This document shows, in pieces, positions 1 through 10,620 of a DNA stretch of 64,000 nt (the stretch's first letter is position 1; the number at the start of each line of letters is the position of its first letter). Both the position numbers and the translations under genes were made by a program. Origin of the DNA: Diphasiastrum complanatum (Eukaryota > Streptophyta > Lycopodiopsida > Lycopodiales > Lycopodiaceae); assembly GCA_029204225.1 (NCBI GenBank), contig MU831927.1:32612-96611 (forward strand), written 5' to 3'. The notes under the pieces were generated by a model, which saw nothing but the letters and a program-made list of their open reading frames with translations, ran no database searches and had not been told where the DNA came from.

Positions 1-245
1 GACATGGCTGTTGAACAGCCCAAAACAGTCTCATAGTGGCTGTTGTCGACTTTGCGGGACAACAAAGTAAGTTCATTTTATCATGGAAAGACACGTGCCT
101 CTACAAAATCAGTGGACTATGCTGATTTTTCAGATTTTGCTCTTACATCTCATGGAGACGTTGCGGAAGAACCTGTTTTTTATGAGCAGGCCAAGGGAGT
201 AAAATGTTAGGAGGATGCGATGCAAGATGAGAGTATGCCTCACTC

Positions 246-1482
246 ATGAAGAATCGGATTTGGGTTCTTGTTGATCTTCCTCATGGGAAGAAGACAATTG
301 GTTCTAAATGGGTATACAAAATCAAGTATAAGGCAGATGGTACCATTGAAAGGTACAAGGCAAGGCTTGTTGCCAAAGGCCATGCTCAACAAAAGGGGAT
401 GGATTATGAGGAGACTTTTTCTCCTACTGCTTGGATGACTACCGTGAGGGTAGTAACCTCTTTGGCTGCCTATTTTGGTTGGCGTTTGCGGCAACTTGAC
501 ATAAAGACAACATTCCTCAATGGTGATCTCAATGAGGAAGTGTACCTTCAACAACCTGCTGGTTTTTTGGTTGAAGGCCAAGAAGATAAAGTTTGTCTTC
601 TCAAAAAGGCACTTTATGGACTGAAGCAAGCCGCGAGGATGTGGTATCAATATACATGCCTATTTTTGTGATCGTGGGTTTTTCAAGAATGCTACATTGG
701 CCAGATTTTGAAGCGGTTCAAGATGGAAGATTGCAAGCCGGTTGCTACACCTATGGAGACAGGCCTGAAATTAAGTAGTCAAGGTGATGGTGAACCATTT
801 GATACTACTTTATATTGTCAAGCTATTGGCTGTCTCGTTTACCTATGTATTTCAAGACCGGACATTTCTTATAGTGTCTCACTCATGAGTCAATTCATGC
901 ATGCCCCGATGACATCACATTGGAAAGCGTTGAAGAGGATCTTTCGATATCTTCAAGGAACAAGAAGTCATGGACTGGTTTTTCCTGCTTGTGATGATGC
1001 ATGGTTGGTTAGTTTTAGTGACTCGGATTGGGGTGGAGATCAAGACACTAGACGCTCTACAAGTGGACATTGCTTTTTCTATGGAAATTTTGCAATTTCT
1101 TGGTCAAGTAAAAAGCAGCCCATTGTTGCTACTTCTTCTAGTGAGGCAAAATATAGAGCGATATTTTCCGATGGAGTGTTTATGGCTAAGAAGACTATTT
1201 GTTGACATGAAGTTTGGTGAGCCCTCAGCCACTCTTATCTTGAGTGATAGTCAGAGTGCTATTGCCATTGCACGGAATCCTGTTTTTCATGCGAGGACGA
1301 AGCACATCGAGATCCATTATCACTTTGATCGGGAGAGACTTCATGATGGCGACATTTTACTTGAGTATTGTCCTACAGAGGATAATATTGCGGACCTCTT
1401 CACTAAGGCGTTGCCTAGAGTCAGATTTAAAGCTTTATGCAAAGCTTTAAATTTAATACCACGTGATGGCTTTATTACATAG
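246..1482 (+). pseudogene. Copia RT-RNase H pseudogene
   Basis: 246-671 encodes the N-terminal part of a copia reverse transcriptase: the conserved start of the domain (GSKWVYKIKYKADG), the KARLVAKG block and the LDIKTTFLNGDL block, ending at the ALYGLKQA motif. The next part, which should hold the catalytic YVDD box, is missing. The frame resumes at 708 with the copia RT C-terminus (DCKPVATPMETG) and RNase H (SDSDWGGD, the first catalytic aspartates) up to about 1205. It continues in another frame to 1482 with the SDSQSAI and ARTKHIEI blocks and the ADLFTKAL C-terminal motif. Loss of YVDD and the frameshifts rule out activity. Confidence 0.85.
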
Positions 1483-1519
1483 TGAAGATTTCAGTTTTTG
1501 CATTGTCATTTAAGGAGGG

Positions 1520-1938
1520 TGTTAGAAATAAATGACTATGTTAAAGTTAATCCATAGGTTACTTTGACCCAAAAGGTTGAGATTTGTGTAACCATGGGTA
1601 TTTAGTTATTTAGGCCATCTTAAGTTTGTCTTAAGTTCAGTTGGACCCAATTTTGGTCATGTACTGACTCGTGGGTCCTTAGAGGTCTAATCTGGTTTAG
1701 GGGCCCTATCTTGACTTTTGGGAGTGCCCTACATTCAGTAAGTAGGTAGAGTACATATTGGCTTATTGTGTCACATTTTTTGGCTAAGCATTGCTCTCCA
1801 TTGCTCTTGTTGCTGTTTTCTCTCTCTCTCTCTCTTAGAGTTGGGCGCCCAACCTCTTTTCTCTTGTTTCTTGTGGAGATTGATTGATAACTAGATCCTG
1901 GTGACTTGACTCTTGCTTTTCTATAGATGTAAGATCCA
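1520..1938 (+). repeat. 3' LTR of copia family 1
   Basis: It starts TGTTAGAA directly after the polypurine tract at 1512-1519. The first 150 bp (including the block ggttactttgaccca) are repeated in reverse complement at 9735-9880. A short CT-rich run lies near 1820. The right edge is an estimate: the next element's integrase starts by about 1940, so the LTR ends at or before that point. Confidence 0.65.
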
Positions 1939-1939
1939 A

Positions 1940-3545
1940 GAAAGCATTTCTAATCTCCAATGTGATGCTTGTTAGGAAGATACCCTTTAATAAAGAAGCT
2001 TTCCGAGCTAAGAAACCTTTGGAAATGGTTCATATTGACATCTGTGGTCCTATGAATGTTCCTTCATTAGATGATACTCAATACTTCATTACATTCATAG
2101 ATGATTATACAAGCATGTGTATTGTGTATTTCATAAAGCAAAGATCCAAGGCATTTGAAATGTTCAAGGAATTTCAAGCTTTTGCAGAAAGGACTACAAA
2201 ACACAAACTCATCCTTTTAAGGTGTGATGGAGCAGGAAAATACATTTCTAATGAGTTTCTAGACTATTGTAGACAAAAGGGCATTACACATCAAGTTACT
2301 ACAGCCTATACTCCCCAACACAATGGAGTTGCCGAAAGAAAAAATCGGACTTTGGGGGAGGCAGCCAAGTGCATGCTTGCACATGCACATCTTCCCAAAA
2401 GATATTGGGCCGATGCAATTGGAGCAGCCAATTACCTCTTCAATCGAGTATTGAAAACTTCTTCATATCCAAAATCTCTATATGAATTATGGTGAAGAAG
2501 GAAGCCAAGTATTGCTCATGCAAAAGTTTTTGGATGCTTAGCACATGTGTTTGTGCCAAAGGACAAAAGAACAAAGCTGGATCAACATTCCAAAGTAGGT
2601 ATATTCATTGGGTATGTAAATAGCACTTCTTACTACTGAGTCTTTTTCCCTTCAGAAAATACTACTTTGGAATGTAGAGAAGTTGTTTTTGAAGAAGACA
2701 AATTTCTAGATGATCACATAGAGATTTGATTAATTAGGAAGTCAATAAAAGGACTTTAGGCCTTCTTGCGGGACTTGACAGATTTAACATGCAGGATTGT
2801 AAGGGGAAATTGGTTTCTATGCCTACGGGAACCATATTATCGAAGGATGATTGTCCTACAACCAAAGAGGAAAAAGAGCAGATGGCTCTTATTCCTTATC
2901 AACATCTCATTGGTTCCCTTATATACTTAGCAACTTGGACTAGGCCTGAAATAGCCTTTTCAGTTTTCCAGCCTTAGTCAATTCAATGCTAATCCAAGTT
3001 TGAAACATTGGAAGTTAGCACAACATGTTTTGAAATATCTCAAGCATACTATAAACTATGGACTCCATTTTTCCCATGACAAAAGCATAGAGGTAATCAC
3101 CTATACAGATGCAAGTTGGATGTCCAAGAAGGATGATTCAAAGAGCATCTTTGGATGTGTTTGTCTAGTTGCAGGTGCTGCTATTTCATGTGTATGTATA
3201 GGTGAATCGGAATATGTGGCAGCAGCAAAAGCGTGCAATGAGATCAAATGGATGCAATACATTTCGAACCAGCTTGGAGTTTTTCAAGAAAATCCTTACT
3301 TCTCATGGATAACACTTAAGCTATCTTACTAAGCAAGGATTCAGTATTTCATCCAAGAACTAAGCACATAGCTATGAGATATCATCACATCAGAGATTTG
3401 GTGGAAATACAAATCATCGAAGTGGAGTATGTGCCAAGTGAAGACATGGTAGCCAACGTCTTCACCAAACCTTTGGATAAGAGCTTATTTGAAAAGCATC
3501 GGGAGGCATCGGGAGTTATTTATTTAAATAGGTTTAAGGGGGAGT
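1940..3545 (+). pseudogene. Copia (family 2) integrase-RNase H pseudogene, RT deleted
   Basis: 1962-2495 encodes the copia integrase core: the MVHIDICGPM and FIDDYT blocks (first catalytic D), a degenerate CDGAGKY block in place of SDGGGEY (second D kept), and the TPQHNGVAERKNRT block (E). Stops follow at about 2493 and 2638. After about 2730 the sequence jumps straight to the RT C-terminal region (MQDCKGKL, 2789), so the whole RT catalytic domain is gone. RNase H continues in 3000-3332 (YTDASWMS) and 3374-3559 (FTKPLDKS) with further frameshifts. A polypurine tract (aagggggag, 3536-3544) leads into the LTR at 3546. It is inactive, and its left boundary against the preceding LTR is estimated. 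Confidence 0.82.
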
Positions 3546-3897
3546 TGTTGAACTTATAAACCTAGTTAAATAAATAGGACATGGCACATGGTCATACTTG
3601 GGTCCAAATTTTTTAGGCCCAAAATAACTTAAGCAAACTTTTTTGTTACCAAATTCGTGGAAGGCCTTCTTGCATGATGATGCCATCTACCCATTTGAGT
3701 TTGGTAGACCCCCATGCACATGTGCATGGGGGAGAATAAGTTAGTTTGCCACCTATCATGACATGCATGTAACATGCAAGTAGGCATGCAACATGCAAAA
3801 TGCGTGCCTTAGAATTTGGACACTGGCAATTTCATGCCAACTATTGTACATACTCAAATTCTAATTAATAGAGGCTCCACGAGTTGGAGAGTGTGAG
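3546..3897 (+). repeat. Copia family 2 3' LTR, left part
   Basis: The LTR begins TGTTGAAC after the polypurine tract. It is cut at 3897 by the gypsy element and continues at 8406, where GTGAG is duplicated. It contains a perfect 24-bp palindrome (3709-3732) and at least four CATGCA motifs between 3770 and 3805. Confidence 0.75.
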
Positions 3898-4304
3898 TAT
3901 TAGGAGCAATGGAAAGAGAACCCACAAAGATGAAGAGTGACTTTGGATCTCCACCCACTATCCTGTACCTGGCTCTACATTCACAGGCCACCATATAGGA
4001 CTAGCGCCCAGCCTCCAAGAGGCCATGCACTCCTCTCTCATGCACAGTTGCCACTGTGCATGTGGATGCCCCTCATGCATACTGAGCATGTGGCACACAG
4101 GTCCTACCTAACTTTAGGGACCCACCCTTAGCAACTAAGGGTGCCCTCCACTTAGTGGCACTCCCTATGAATATAGACCAAGCCCACTAGATCCTAGTCC
4201 CTAAGAGTTATTATCCCGAACTACGAGGCTGAGTGTCACCCCGCCAGGACCCCCTAGGGTCTAACGAGTCACAAGTATCCCTGTGTTTGCCAATGGCCAT
4301 AACA
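3898..4304 (-). repeat. Gypsy 3' LTR (407 bp)
   Basis: On the minus strand it reads from TGTTATGGCC to CCTAATA. It is closely similar to the right copy (8070-8405) but carries about 71 extra bases (roughly 4040-4110) that the right copy lacks. The extra block is rich in CATG motifs. Confidence 0.93.
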
Positions 4305-4323
4305 TCTCCTCCCCCTAAAAGGA
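4305..4323 (-). other. Polypurine tract of the gypsy element
   Basis: On the minus strand the bases just before the 3' LTR are TTTTAGGGGGAGGAGA, a standard plus-strand primer site. Confidence 0.85.
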
Positions 4324-5634
4324 GCTTTCGTCCTCGAAAGCGATATCTTCAAAGACGAAATCAGGATACCTCTTTCGAAGCTTGCTTACGGACTCCCAGG
4401 TTGCCTCTTCTTGGGACCCATCCTTCCACTTGACTAAAACTTCTCGAAAGACCGCATGACGAGTCTTGCGATTTCGGATATTCATAATTTCCTCTGGTTG
4501 ATGTGGCAAGGAATTAGGTTCCTCAAAGGCTATTTCTGGGACAATGTTGTCTCCTTCTCGCAACACCCGCTTCAGTCGACTGACATGAAAGATCGGATGT
4601 ACCTTTGCGGATTCTGGCAAAGCCAGCTGGTAAGCAGAACTTCCAATTCTCTTGGGTATTGTGAAGGGACCACAATACCTTGGAGTCAACTTAGGACACT
4701 TGCCTGTGCTTAGAGTGGTAGAGTCTTTAGGAACTTTCAGAAACACCCGATCGCCTTCTTGAAAGGTCACATCCCTACGGGTTTTATCCGCATAATGCTT
4801 AGCTCGCGCTTGTGCTTGCTTCACATTAGCTTTAGCTATCTTGATCATAGTTTCCATATCCTCAAGAAACTCTCTAACGCTTTGTACTTTTTCCTTCCTA
4901 AGCCCTACGGCCATGGGGGCTCTAGGCTGAAATCCATACATTAGCATGAATGGACTATATCCTGTAGTGGTGTGTTTAGTGCTATTATAAGCAAATTCCA
5001 AAAGTGGAAGATACTCTTCCCAATTGGTTTGCTTTTTACTAACATATGCTCGTAGCATATCTTCTAGAACCTGATTGACCCTTTCCGTTTGACCATCCGT
5101 TTCGGGATGATCAGTGGAGCTCATAGACAACTTAGTTTTTAACTTGTTAAACAACGCCCTCCAAAAGTTACCTGTAAACTTTGGATCTCGATCGCTAATC
5201 ATATTGGCGGGAAGGCCATATAGCTTATAGATGTTTTCTATAGAAAGCCTGGCGACTTCTGGAGTTGTAACAGTTTTCTTGGTCGGTACAAACCGTGCCA
5301 TCTTGGTCAATCGGTCTACAACTACCCAGATCGAGTCATGGCCTTTACTCGTTCTTGGTAACTCCACTATAAAATCCATGCTGATACTCTCCCATCTACC
5401 ACCGGGTATCTTGAGTGGCTGGAGGAGCCCGCCTAACTTATTCTTTGCAAGAGCATAGGTCCTCTTTATCCCGGGATGTCCTGCACTAGGACTGTCGTGA
5501 CTTTCCTCAAGAATTTGGTGCCTAAAGTCACCGTCCTTGGGTACACATACTCTTCCTTTATAAAGGAGGTACCCGTCCTCAATGTAGAAATTCCTCCATC
5601 GAGTATCTGCAACACCTGCTGATGGCACATCCAC
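4315..5634 (-). CDS. Gypsy integrase with C-terminal chromodomain
   Basis: An open frame of 439 codons. Residues about 30-60 hold the HHCC start (HDSPSAGHPGIKRTYAL). The following segment, about 30 residues including the two zinc-binding cysteines, is deleted and the frame passes directly to KLGGLLQPL. The catalytic core is kept: SMDFIVELP (D), ISDRDPKFTG (D), and HPETDGQTERVNQ (E). The GPF/Y-like region (PRYCGPFTI) and a chromodomain (VLVKWKDGSQEEATWE, about residues 405-420) follow. Chromodomains of this class are thought to steer integration to marked chromatin. The start is only the first ATG in the frame, and in an active element this would be part of a polyprotein. The zinc-finger loss probably abolishes activity. 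Confidence 0.88.
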   Translation of the reverse strand: MDVPSAGVADTRWRNFYIEDGYLLYKGRVCVPKDGDFRHQILEESHDSPSAGHPGIKRTYALAKNKLGGLLQPLKIPGGRWESISMDFIVELPRTSKGHDSIWVVVDRLTKMARFVPTKKTVTTPEVARLSIENIYKLYGLPANMISDRDPKFTGNFWRALFNKLKTKLSMSSTDHPETDGQTERVNQVLEDMLRAYVSKKQTNWEEYLPLLEFAYNSTKHTTTGYSPFMLMYGFQPRAPMAVGLRKEKVQSVREFLEDMETMIKIAKANVKQAQARAKHYADKTRRDVTFQEGDRVFLKVPKDSTTLSTGKCPKLTPRYCGPFTIPKRIGSSAYQLALPESAKVHPIFHVSRLKRVLREGDNIVPEIAFEEPNSLPHQPEEIMNIRNRKTRHAVFREVLVKWKDGSQEEATWESVSKLRKRYPDFVFEDIAFEDESSF

Positions 5635-5656
5635 TTCGGATGTTTCCGCAACATCT

Positions 5657-6190
5657 TCAGGTGGCGCGTCCCGTCCCGACGCAACTGCAACATGTAACTA
5701 CGTATTGATGATCGCTTGGTTTTTGCTCTAACTTCAACTTCTTCACCAAAGAATGGTTTAGAAAGTTGTGGGTTGCTCCATCGTCCACCATTATCCGAAC
5801 TTTCTGGCCATTAATACTTCCTAACCATTGGAAAATAGTATGAGGTCCGACTGCAGGTTGCCAAATGTTAGCAGTAACTGAACAGGTATGTGCCTCATAT
5901 ATATGAGACACGTGAACTTTACCTTAGGGGACTGTCCCAAAGGCAAAACGTGGACAATGTGAACTTGCTTCTCTAGTTTCTTAAAAGGACCATTTTGGTT
6001 CTTACCGGGAGCTTCGTCAGTGTTCCCTTTATGTTGTACTTTAGGCACTGACTCTTGTTATGACCTTTTCCCATACAAATGAAGCACAAGTGCTCCCTCT
6101 TGGCTCTTTCGATGTCACTTCTCGACAATCTATACCTTTTTTTGTTCGAAGAATTAGATGTCGGAATTTTTCTCTTCTCTCCATGTTTGG
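5657..6190 (-). pseudogene. Gypsy gag zinc knuckle and protease remnant
   Basis: The CX2CX4HX4C knuckle is encoded on the minus strand at 6045-6086 (CFICMGKGHNKSQC). Downstream, in 5657-5911, is a retropepsin-like segment (IMVDDGATHNF followed by VKKLKL). The usual D-S/T-G active-site triad reads D-D-G here. Frames shift between gag, the knuckle and the protease, so no continuous polyprotein can be read. The sequence then passes directly into the integrase region. Confidence 0.75.
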
Positions 6191-6195
6191 AGGAC

Positions 6196-7164
6196 TCAGG
6201 TCGGGTATCTTCTTTTACCTTTTGGGCGAACTATGTCATCATAGGTCTGAGCTAGTGTGATAGCAGTTTCCAATGTTTTAGGCTTTAAAGGCCGAAGATA
6301 CTTTTGGTATTCGGCTTGCAAACCCCAAATGAATCCCCTTACCTGTTTATATTCATCTAAGTCAGATAATTTCATGGTAGCATCCCGATAACTGGCGATA
6401 TATTGGGTGAGAGGATGGTTTCCCATACCACAGGTTTCCCAATCTTCCCAGTTTCTATCGGTTTCATTTTCAGGTAGGAAATTTTTCTTAAACATATCCT
6501 GAAAACTATCCCAAGTCTTTGGTTCTGAACCACTTTCCCGCAGACTTATCCACCACCTAAAGGCTTTTCCTGTCAGGGAGATGCTCGCCTCTAAAGGCCG
6601 ATCCTCATCAGGAGTTCCTTTTAATCGAAAAGCATCATCATGCTTAACGAGAAAGGCAACAACCGAATCACGGTTATGGTCTTTTTCTTCTCCACCTAAG
6701 GCGGGAAGGCGCAAATCTTTAGGTACTACCTTATGGGGTGATGGTGGGACAGGTAAACTACTACCGTGGATAGCAGGATTCACTCGGTACTGCGCTAAAA
6801 CAACTTGTTTTAAAGCATTAAGACTTTGAACATTATCACGCACTAGTCTTTCAAGTCTAGAAAGCCTTTCATTAGTCTCTTGCTGGGTATTGGTTTGTTC
6901 CTCAACAGACTCTTCTAATTTTTTAAGATCATAAGTTTCTACTACCCACTGCCTAAACTCAAAAATATTTAATGGTATTTCTTCATTTTCATCTCCCTCA
7001 TTCATGTCCACATCCTGCATGTCATCATGCAAGGAGGGATTTTGAGAGGGTTCTTGAGTAGGTGGTAAAAGAGGAACTGACTGGCTCTGTTCTACAGGAG
7101 AAGTTCCACGAGGCAGACTAGACATGACTATATCTTCAAGTTTGTCTACAAGAGTATGACTCAT
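6196..7164 (-). CDS. Gypsy gag capsid protein (truncated frame)
   Basis: A 322-codon frame. An acidic N-terminus (DVDMNEGDENEE) and a predicted coiled coil (LEESVEEQTNTQQETNERL) precede the retrotransposon gag domain. The gag signature is visible as AFRWWISLRESG then WDSFQDMFKKNFLPENE, and the C-terminal helix MKLSDLDEYKQVRGFIWGL. The frame ends shortly before the zinc knuckle (6045-6086), which lies in a shifted frame. It packages element RNA in a virus-like particle in active relatives. Here it is isolated from its polymerase. Confidence 0.82.
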   Translation of the reverse strand: MSHTLVDKLEDIVMSSLPRGTSPVEQSQSVPLLPPTQEPSQNPSLHDDMQDVDMNEGDENEEIPLNIFEFRQWVVETYDLKKLEESVEEQTNTQQETNERLSRLERLVRDNVQSLNALKQVVLAQYRVNPAIHGSSLPVPPSPHKVVPKDLRLPALGGEEKDHNRDSVVAFLVKHDDAFRLKGTPDEDRPLEASISLTGKAFRWWISLRESGSEPKTWDSFQDMFKKNFLPENETDRNWEDWETCGMGNHPLTQYIASYRDATMKLSDLDEYKQVRGFIWGLQAEYQKYLRPLKPKTLETAITLAQTYDDIVRPKGKRRYPT

Positions 7165-8056
7165 GTCTATAAATTAAGCATGCGTAATAGAACAAAGATA
7201 ACAGTGTTTAATTATGCCCAAAAAATTGACTTTCTAGCACATGCAAGGAGTGTAAAACCTCATGCACTGACATGCAAAACAAAAACAAGAGAGAGAAAGC
7301 TTCTCTGGTTTGGAAATGTAGGTGATTGGGTGGTCTCAACATGCAAATGTGATCTGGCAATTTTCGACTTTTTTCCGAACAAATCAGGAATTTTGGCCAA
7401 ACTTCGGATGATCACCCAGACCGTTTCTGGCCACCAATCGCTGTGAGATTTGTTCCTCTTGGAGCGCCCTTCTGTATGTTAGCTTTCCCAAGTCCAACTT
7501 TTGAAAAATCTGCCACCGTTTGAAATTGTAGTGTCTTCAACTCCAGAAGGTCAGAAAATCAAAATTCTGACTTGCAATGTGAATATCTAGAAAAGTACAA
7601 CAGATTTCAGGGTGAAATCTGTTGCATCCTCCAGCGAGTAGTGTGTAGATCTTCTCCTCCAAATCTGATCCAATACTAACCACGTTCGGATTGCCTACTG
7701 TCTACTTCCAAAAAACAGGTCGTAGCGCCCTCCAGAAATCAGATTTTGTTGAATTCTGATTTCCTCTTGTGATTGATGCTTCTTTTACACAGATGCTGAT
7801 ATAGACTTGAGCGCCCACCACTGGAATTTCTCTCCTGACTAAAATCAGATCACTTACTGCCTCTCTTGATAGCGATAGAAATCAAGAAGGACCACCAGAA
7901 AGCGATGGAGGAAGAAGATCGCTGAGAGAGTAGTAGCGCTGGAGGAGAGAGATCGCTGAGAGAGAAGTAGCGTTGGAGGAGATAGATCGCTGAGAGAGAA
8001 GTAGCGCTGGAGGAGGAAGAATGCATTGATCCCACCCACGGGCCAGGATCCACGAT
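7165..8056 (-). other. Gypsy 5' leader (untranslated)
   Basis: No coding signal was found between the primer site and the gag start. It contains three copies of a 34-bp unit (7917-8018). Confidence 0.7.
7917..8018. repeat. Three tandem 34-bp units in the gypsy leader
   Basis: Units start with gatcgctgagagag at 7917, 7951 and 7985 and differ by a few bases. Confidence 0.88.
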
Positions 8057-8068
8057 GCTCTGATACCA
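8057..8068 (-). other. Gypsy primer binding site (tRNA-iMet)
   Basis: On the minus strand it reads TGGTATCAGAGC, the complement of the 3' end of plant initiator methionine tRNA, one base after the 5' LTR. Confidence 0.93.
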
Positions 8069-8069
8069 C

Positions 8070-8405
8070 TATTAGGAACAATGGAAAGAGAACCCACAAA
8101 GATGAAGAGTGACTTTGGATCTCCACCCACTATCCTGTACCTGGCTCTACATTCACAGGCCACCATATAGGACCAACACCCAGCCTCCAAGAGGCCATGC
8201 ACTCCTCCCTAACTTTAAGGACCCACCCTTAGCAACTAAGGGTGCCCTCCACTTAGTGGCACTCCCTATGAATATAGACCAAGCCCACTAGATCCTAGTC
8301 CCTAAGAGTTATTATCCCGAACTACGGGGTTGAGTGTCACCCCGCCGGGACCCCCTAGGGTCTAACGAGTGACAAGTATCCCTGTGTTTGCCAATGGCCA
8401 TAACA
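8070..8405 (-). repeat. Gypsy 5' LTR (336 bp)
   Basis: It has the same ends as 3898-4304 (TGTTATGGCC, CCTAATA on the minus strand) with a 71-bp deletion relative to that copy. The TSD GTGAG follows at 8406-8410. Confidence 0.93.
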
Positions 8406-8650
8406 GTGAGATTTTGGAATCATCTTCCATCTTCATCATTTATGTGTCTTCTTGATTCTTTTTTGGAGTAGGATAGGAGGAGGGCGCTACCACTCATACC
8501 ATTTGCACTTCCAATTAATGCATTTCTGAAGCCAGAACAACCATCGATCATTTGTGATTGGGCGTTGGCTCAGTTTGTTTAATCTTTTCCTTTCCTAGTT
8601 ATGTTAGGATCAAGTAGACCTTGAAAATAACTTCACTAGGGTCTTGAGTT
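8406..8650 (+). repeat. Copia family 2 3' LTR, right part
   Basis: Continuation of the LTR begun at 3546 after the gypsy insertion. The right edge is uncertain. The sequence reads ...gagttca around 8645-8651 before the minus-strand copia relic starts. Confidence 0.55.
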
Positions 8651-8651
8651 C

Positions 8652-9734
8652 ATAGTTTCAAGCTATTCTAGCATCATCATATCAATCGAGAGAGTCTGCA
8701 TGGATCCAGATATGTCGTGCCACACCTTTGGATTAATGTTGCGAATCAGACTTGAAAGGAGTTCTAGCATGTTTGGCTTGAATGCAGCTTCGACAAACTG
8801 GACGGTTTGAAACATTGTTGTAATTGAGATCTCAAACAATACGTTTTGCTGACATATTTCGAAGACAAGTAAAATTGACATGACCCATTCTATAATGCCA
8901 TAGTAAATCTCTATCTTCCAAAGTAGGGTAGATAGAGATTGAACAGTTGAAGCATTGCAATGACTAAGCTTATAAAGATTACCTTGCCTCTTTCCAAGCA
9001 CAAGTACCTTTCTACTTTTGTCTAATATCGAACAACTATCAGAATCAAATTCGATTTCATGGCCTAAATCAATGATTCTATTAATAGAAAGTAGATTTTT
9101 TGTAAGATTCGGAACATGAAAAATATACCATTCCAAAATTGCAATTTGATAGTGCCAATACCATCAATACGGTAAGTATTTCCATCGCCCAATGAGACGT
9201 ACCTTTGAGTCGTAGCTTGACTGTACTCATGAAACCAAATTCGTTGGCTTGTCATGTGCTGAGTAGCAACTGAATCCAAATACCAAGAATCGACATCTTG
9301 TTGGTCTTCATTTGCCATAAATGCTGCTTCATCAGCTTCTTTGTTGAAGTCTTTCGAACCTTTTGCTGCATTAGCATATTGCTACTGCGATTGCTGCTGC
9401 TGCTGCTATTTTTTTGATTTGAGAATTCGACAATCCTCCAGCAAATGTCCGGGTCGTTTGCAATATCTGCAAAATTATTTTGATATCGATGACGTTGAAT
9501 TCGAATTTGCCCCTTGTTCTGAATTTGAATTATTATTTGACTTTTGTGCTTTCTTTGACTTTTTCTTCTTATCGATTTTCTTCGAAATAAAGAGCTTCTA
9601 ATTTTGGTGTCAAATGAGAGAACGAAGATCCATTTCTCTTCCTGCAGTAGCATAGACGAAACTCGTGCTAATGTAAGACCTTGTTGAGTAGAAATAATGA
9701 TTGCCAAATTTTTGTCGGTTTCAAGAAGGCTCGA
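8652..9734 (-). pseudogene. Copia family 1 gag-protease-integrase relic
   Basis: Read on the minus strand: the tail of gag (IIISTQQGLTLARV, 9707 on) is joined almost directly to the LTR, so most of gag is deleted. A CX2CX4HX4C knuckle (CRYCKRPGHLLEDC) is encoded at 9430-9471 in a shifted frame. The protease appears as WYLDSVATQHMT, where the usual DSGA reads DSVA. The pre-integrase region (NLTKNLLSINRIIDLGHE) lies in 8663-9136. Several frameshifts are present and integrase and RT are missing. The gag and pre-integrase match the relic at 50087-51766, so the two belong to related families. Confidence 0.78.
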
Positions 9735-9880
9735 TAGTGAGTTTCTACATGGGGGCCCAAGTCTAACTTAAAGTGGTCTGAATGAAATAACCAATGGTTA
9801 CACAAATTTTGACCTTCTGGGTCAAAGTAACCTAGAGGTTTTTTTTATTAACATAGCATATCCATTAACATATTCTAACA
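9735..9880 (-). repeat. Partial 5' LTR of copia family 1
   Basis: On the minus strand it starts TGTTAGAATA at 9880 and aligns with the + strand LTR at 1520 (shared block ggttactttgaccca, then gtgtaaccat). Only about 145 bp remain before the gag remnant. Confidence 0.75.
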
Positions 9881-10169
9881 TTTACATGTGAAGGCAGGAA
9901 GTACCTTAAAGGGTTGAAGACAATGTGTTGGTCTTTGAAGTCTCCCCTTCAAATTAGTCAACTCACAAAACTGCTATACCCAATCTTCTCCCATCTCCAC
10001 AACTCATATGTATGATCTCTCATTAAGGTACATGCCAAAGAGTGTTGATGATTGTCTAGTTGCCCTTTCATGCTTCCTTTGTGGTAGTGTTATTGTCTTT
10101 TGATCTTGTAACTTGTGGAAGAGACCTTTGCATGACGCCAGGTCAAAGTCCCTTTGAAAGTCAATAGAA

Positions 10170-10172
<3 letters not shown>

Positions 10173-10231
<59 letters not shown>
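10173..10231. repeat. (CT)29 microsatellite
   Basis: Uninterrupted CT dinucleotides. No LINE end is recognisable beside it. Confidence 0.97.
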
Positions 10232-10233
<2 letters not shown>

Positions 10234-10620
10234 GCTTTGCTTCCTTAACAATTGCTCCTAATGTGAAATATGACCTGCATTGTTTGGTTGAATATTGTGG
10301 CTAGTCTCTTGCTTTAACCCCACATATGATTTTTTTTTACTTCTCTTCCACATTGATTGTGGTCTCCATAGTTGTCTCATACATGGTAGATAGTGTGAGG
10401 CTCACTATGATGGTATGGTAGCTAAAATTGGATTCATATGGTCCACAACTTTGTAGTAGAATTGATTTTATTCATGCACCAATAACATGGAAAGCCATAG
10501 ACCACAAATGATTAAAGAGGACTACAAGTGTAGGAGAAAGAATCTTCTAGAAGGAGGCTGGAGCTAAGCTTGTAAGTTCATGTTGGAGATGTCGCTTTGT
10601 GAGTGTCCAGACTCTCTAGT

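Larger units (their letters stand above)
1..1938 (+). mobile_element. 3' half of a Ty1/copia retrotransposon (family 1), truncated at the window edge
   Basis: The segment runs from the end of the integrase/RT linker through reverse transcriptase and RNase H to a polypurine tract (aaggaggg, 1512-1519) and the start of an LTR (TGTTAGAA, 1520). The reading frame is broken: a stop and frameshift lie upstream of 246, the centre of RT is deleted near 660-705, and there is another frameshift near 1200. The LTR start is matched on the opposite strand at 9735-9880, so a second member of this family lies inverted about 8 kb away. It is a dead relic. The left boundary is outside the window. Confidence 0.85.
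3898..8405 (-). mobile_element. RT-less Ty3/gypsy chromovirus, complete ends, nested in a copia LTR
   Basis: A 4508-bp element on the minus strand, flanked by the 5-bp direct repeat GTGAG (3893-3897 and 8406-8410). It has two LTRs, an initiator-Met primer site (8057-8068), a long leader, gag, a protease remnant, integrase with chromodomain, and a polypurine tract next to the left LTR. Reverse transcriptase and RNase H are entirely absent between the protease (about 5680) and the integrase (about 5650). It therefore could have moved only with enzymes supplied in trans, or it lost these domains after insertion. Confidence 0.93.

Noticed and set aside
1520-9880. A single copia element spanning 1-9880 with LTRs at both ends
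   Set aside because: The two related LTR pieces are in opposite orientation and attached to different parts of the element, so they come from separate insertions.
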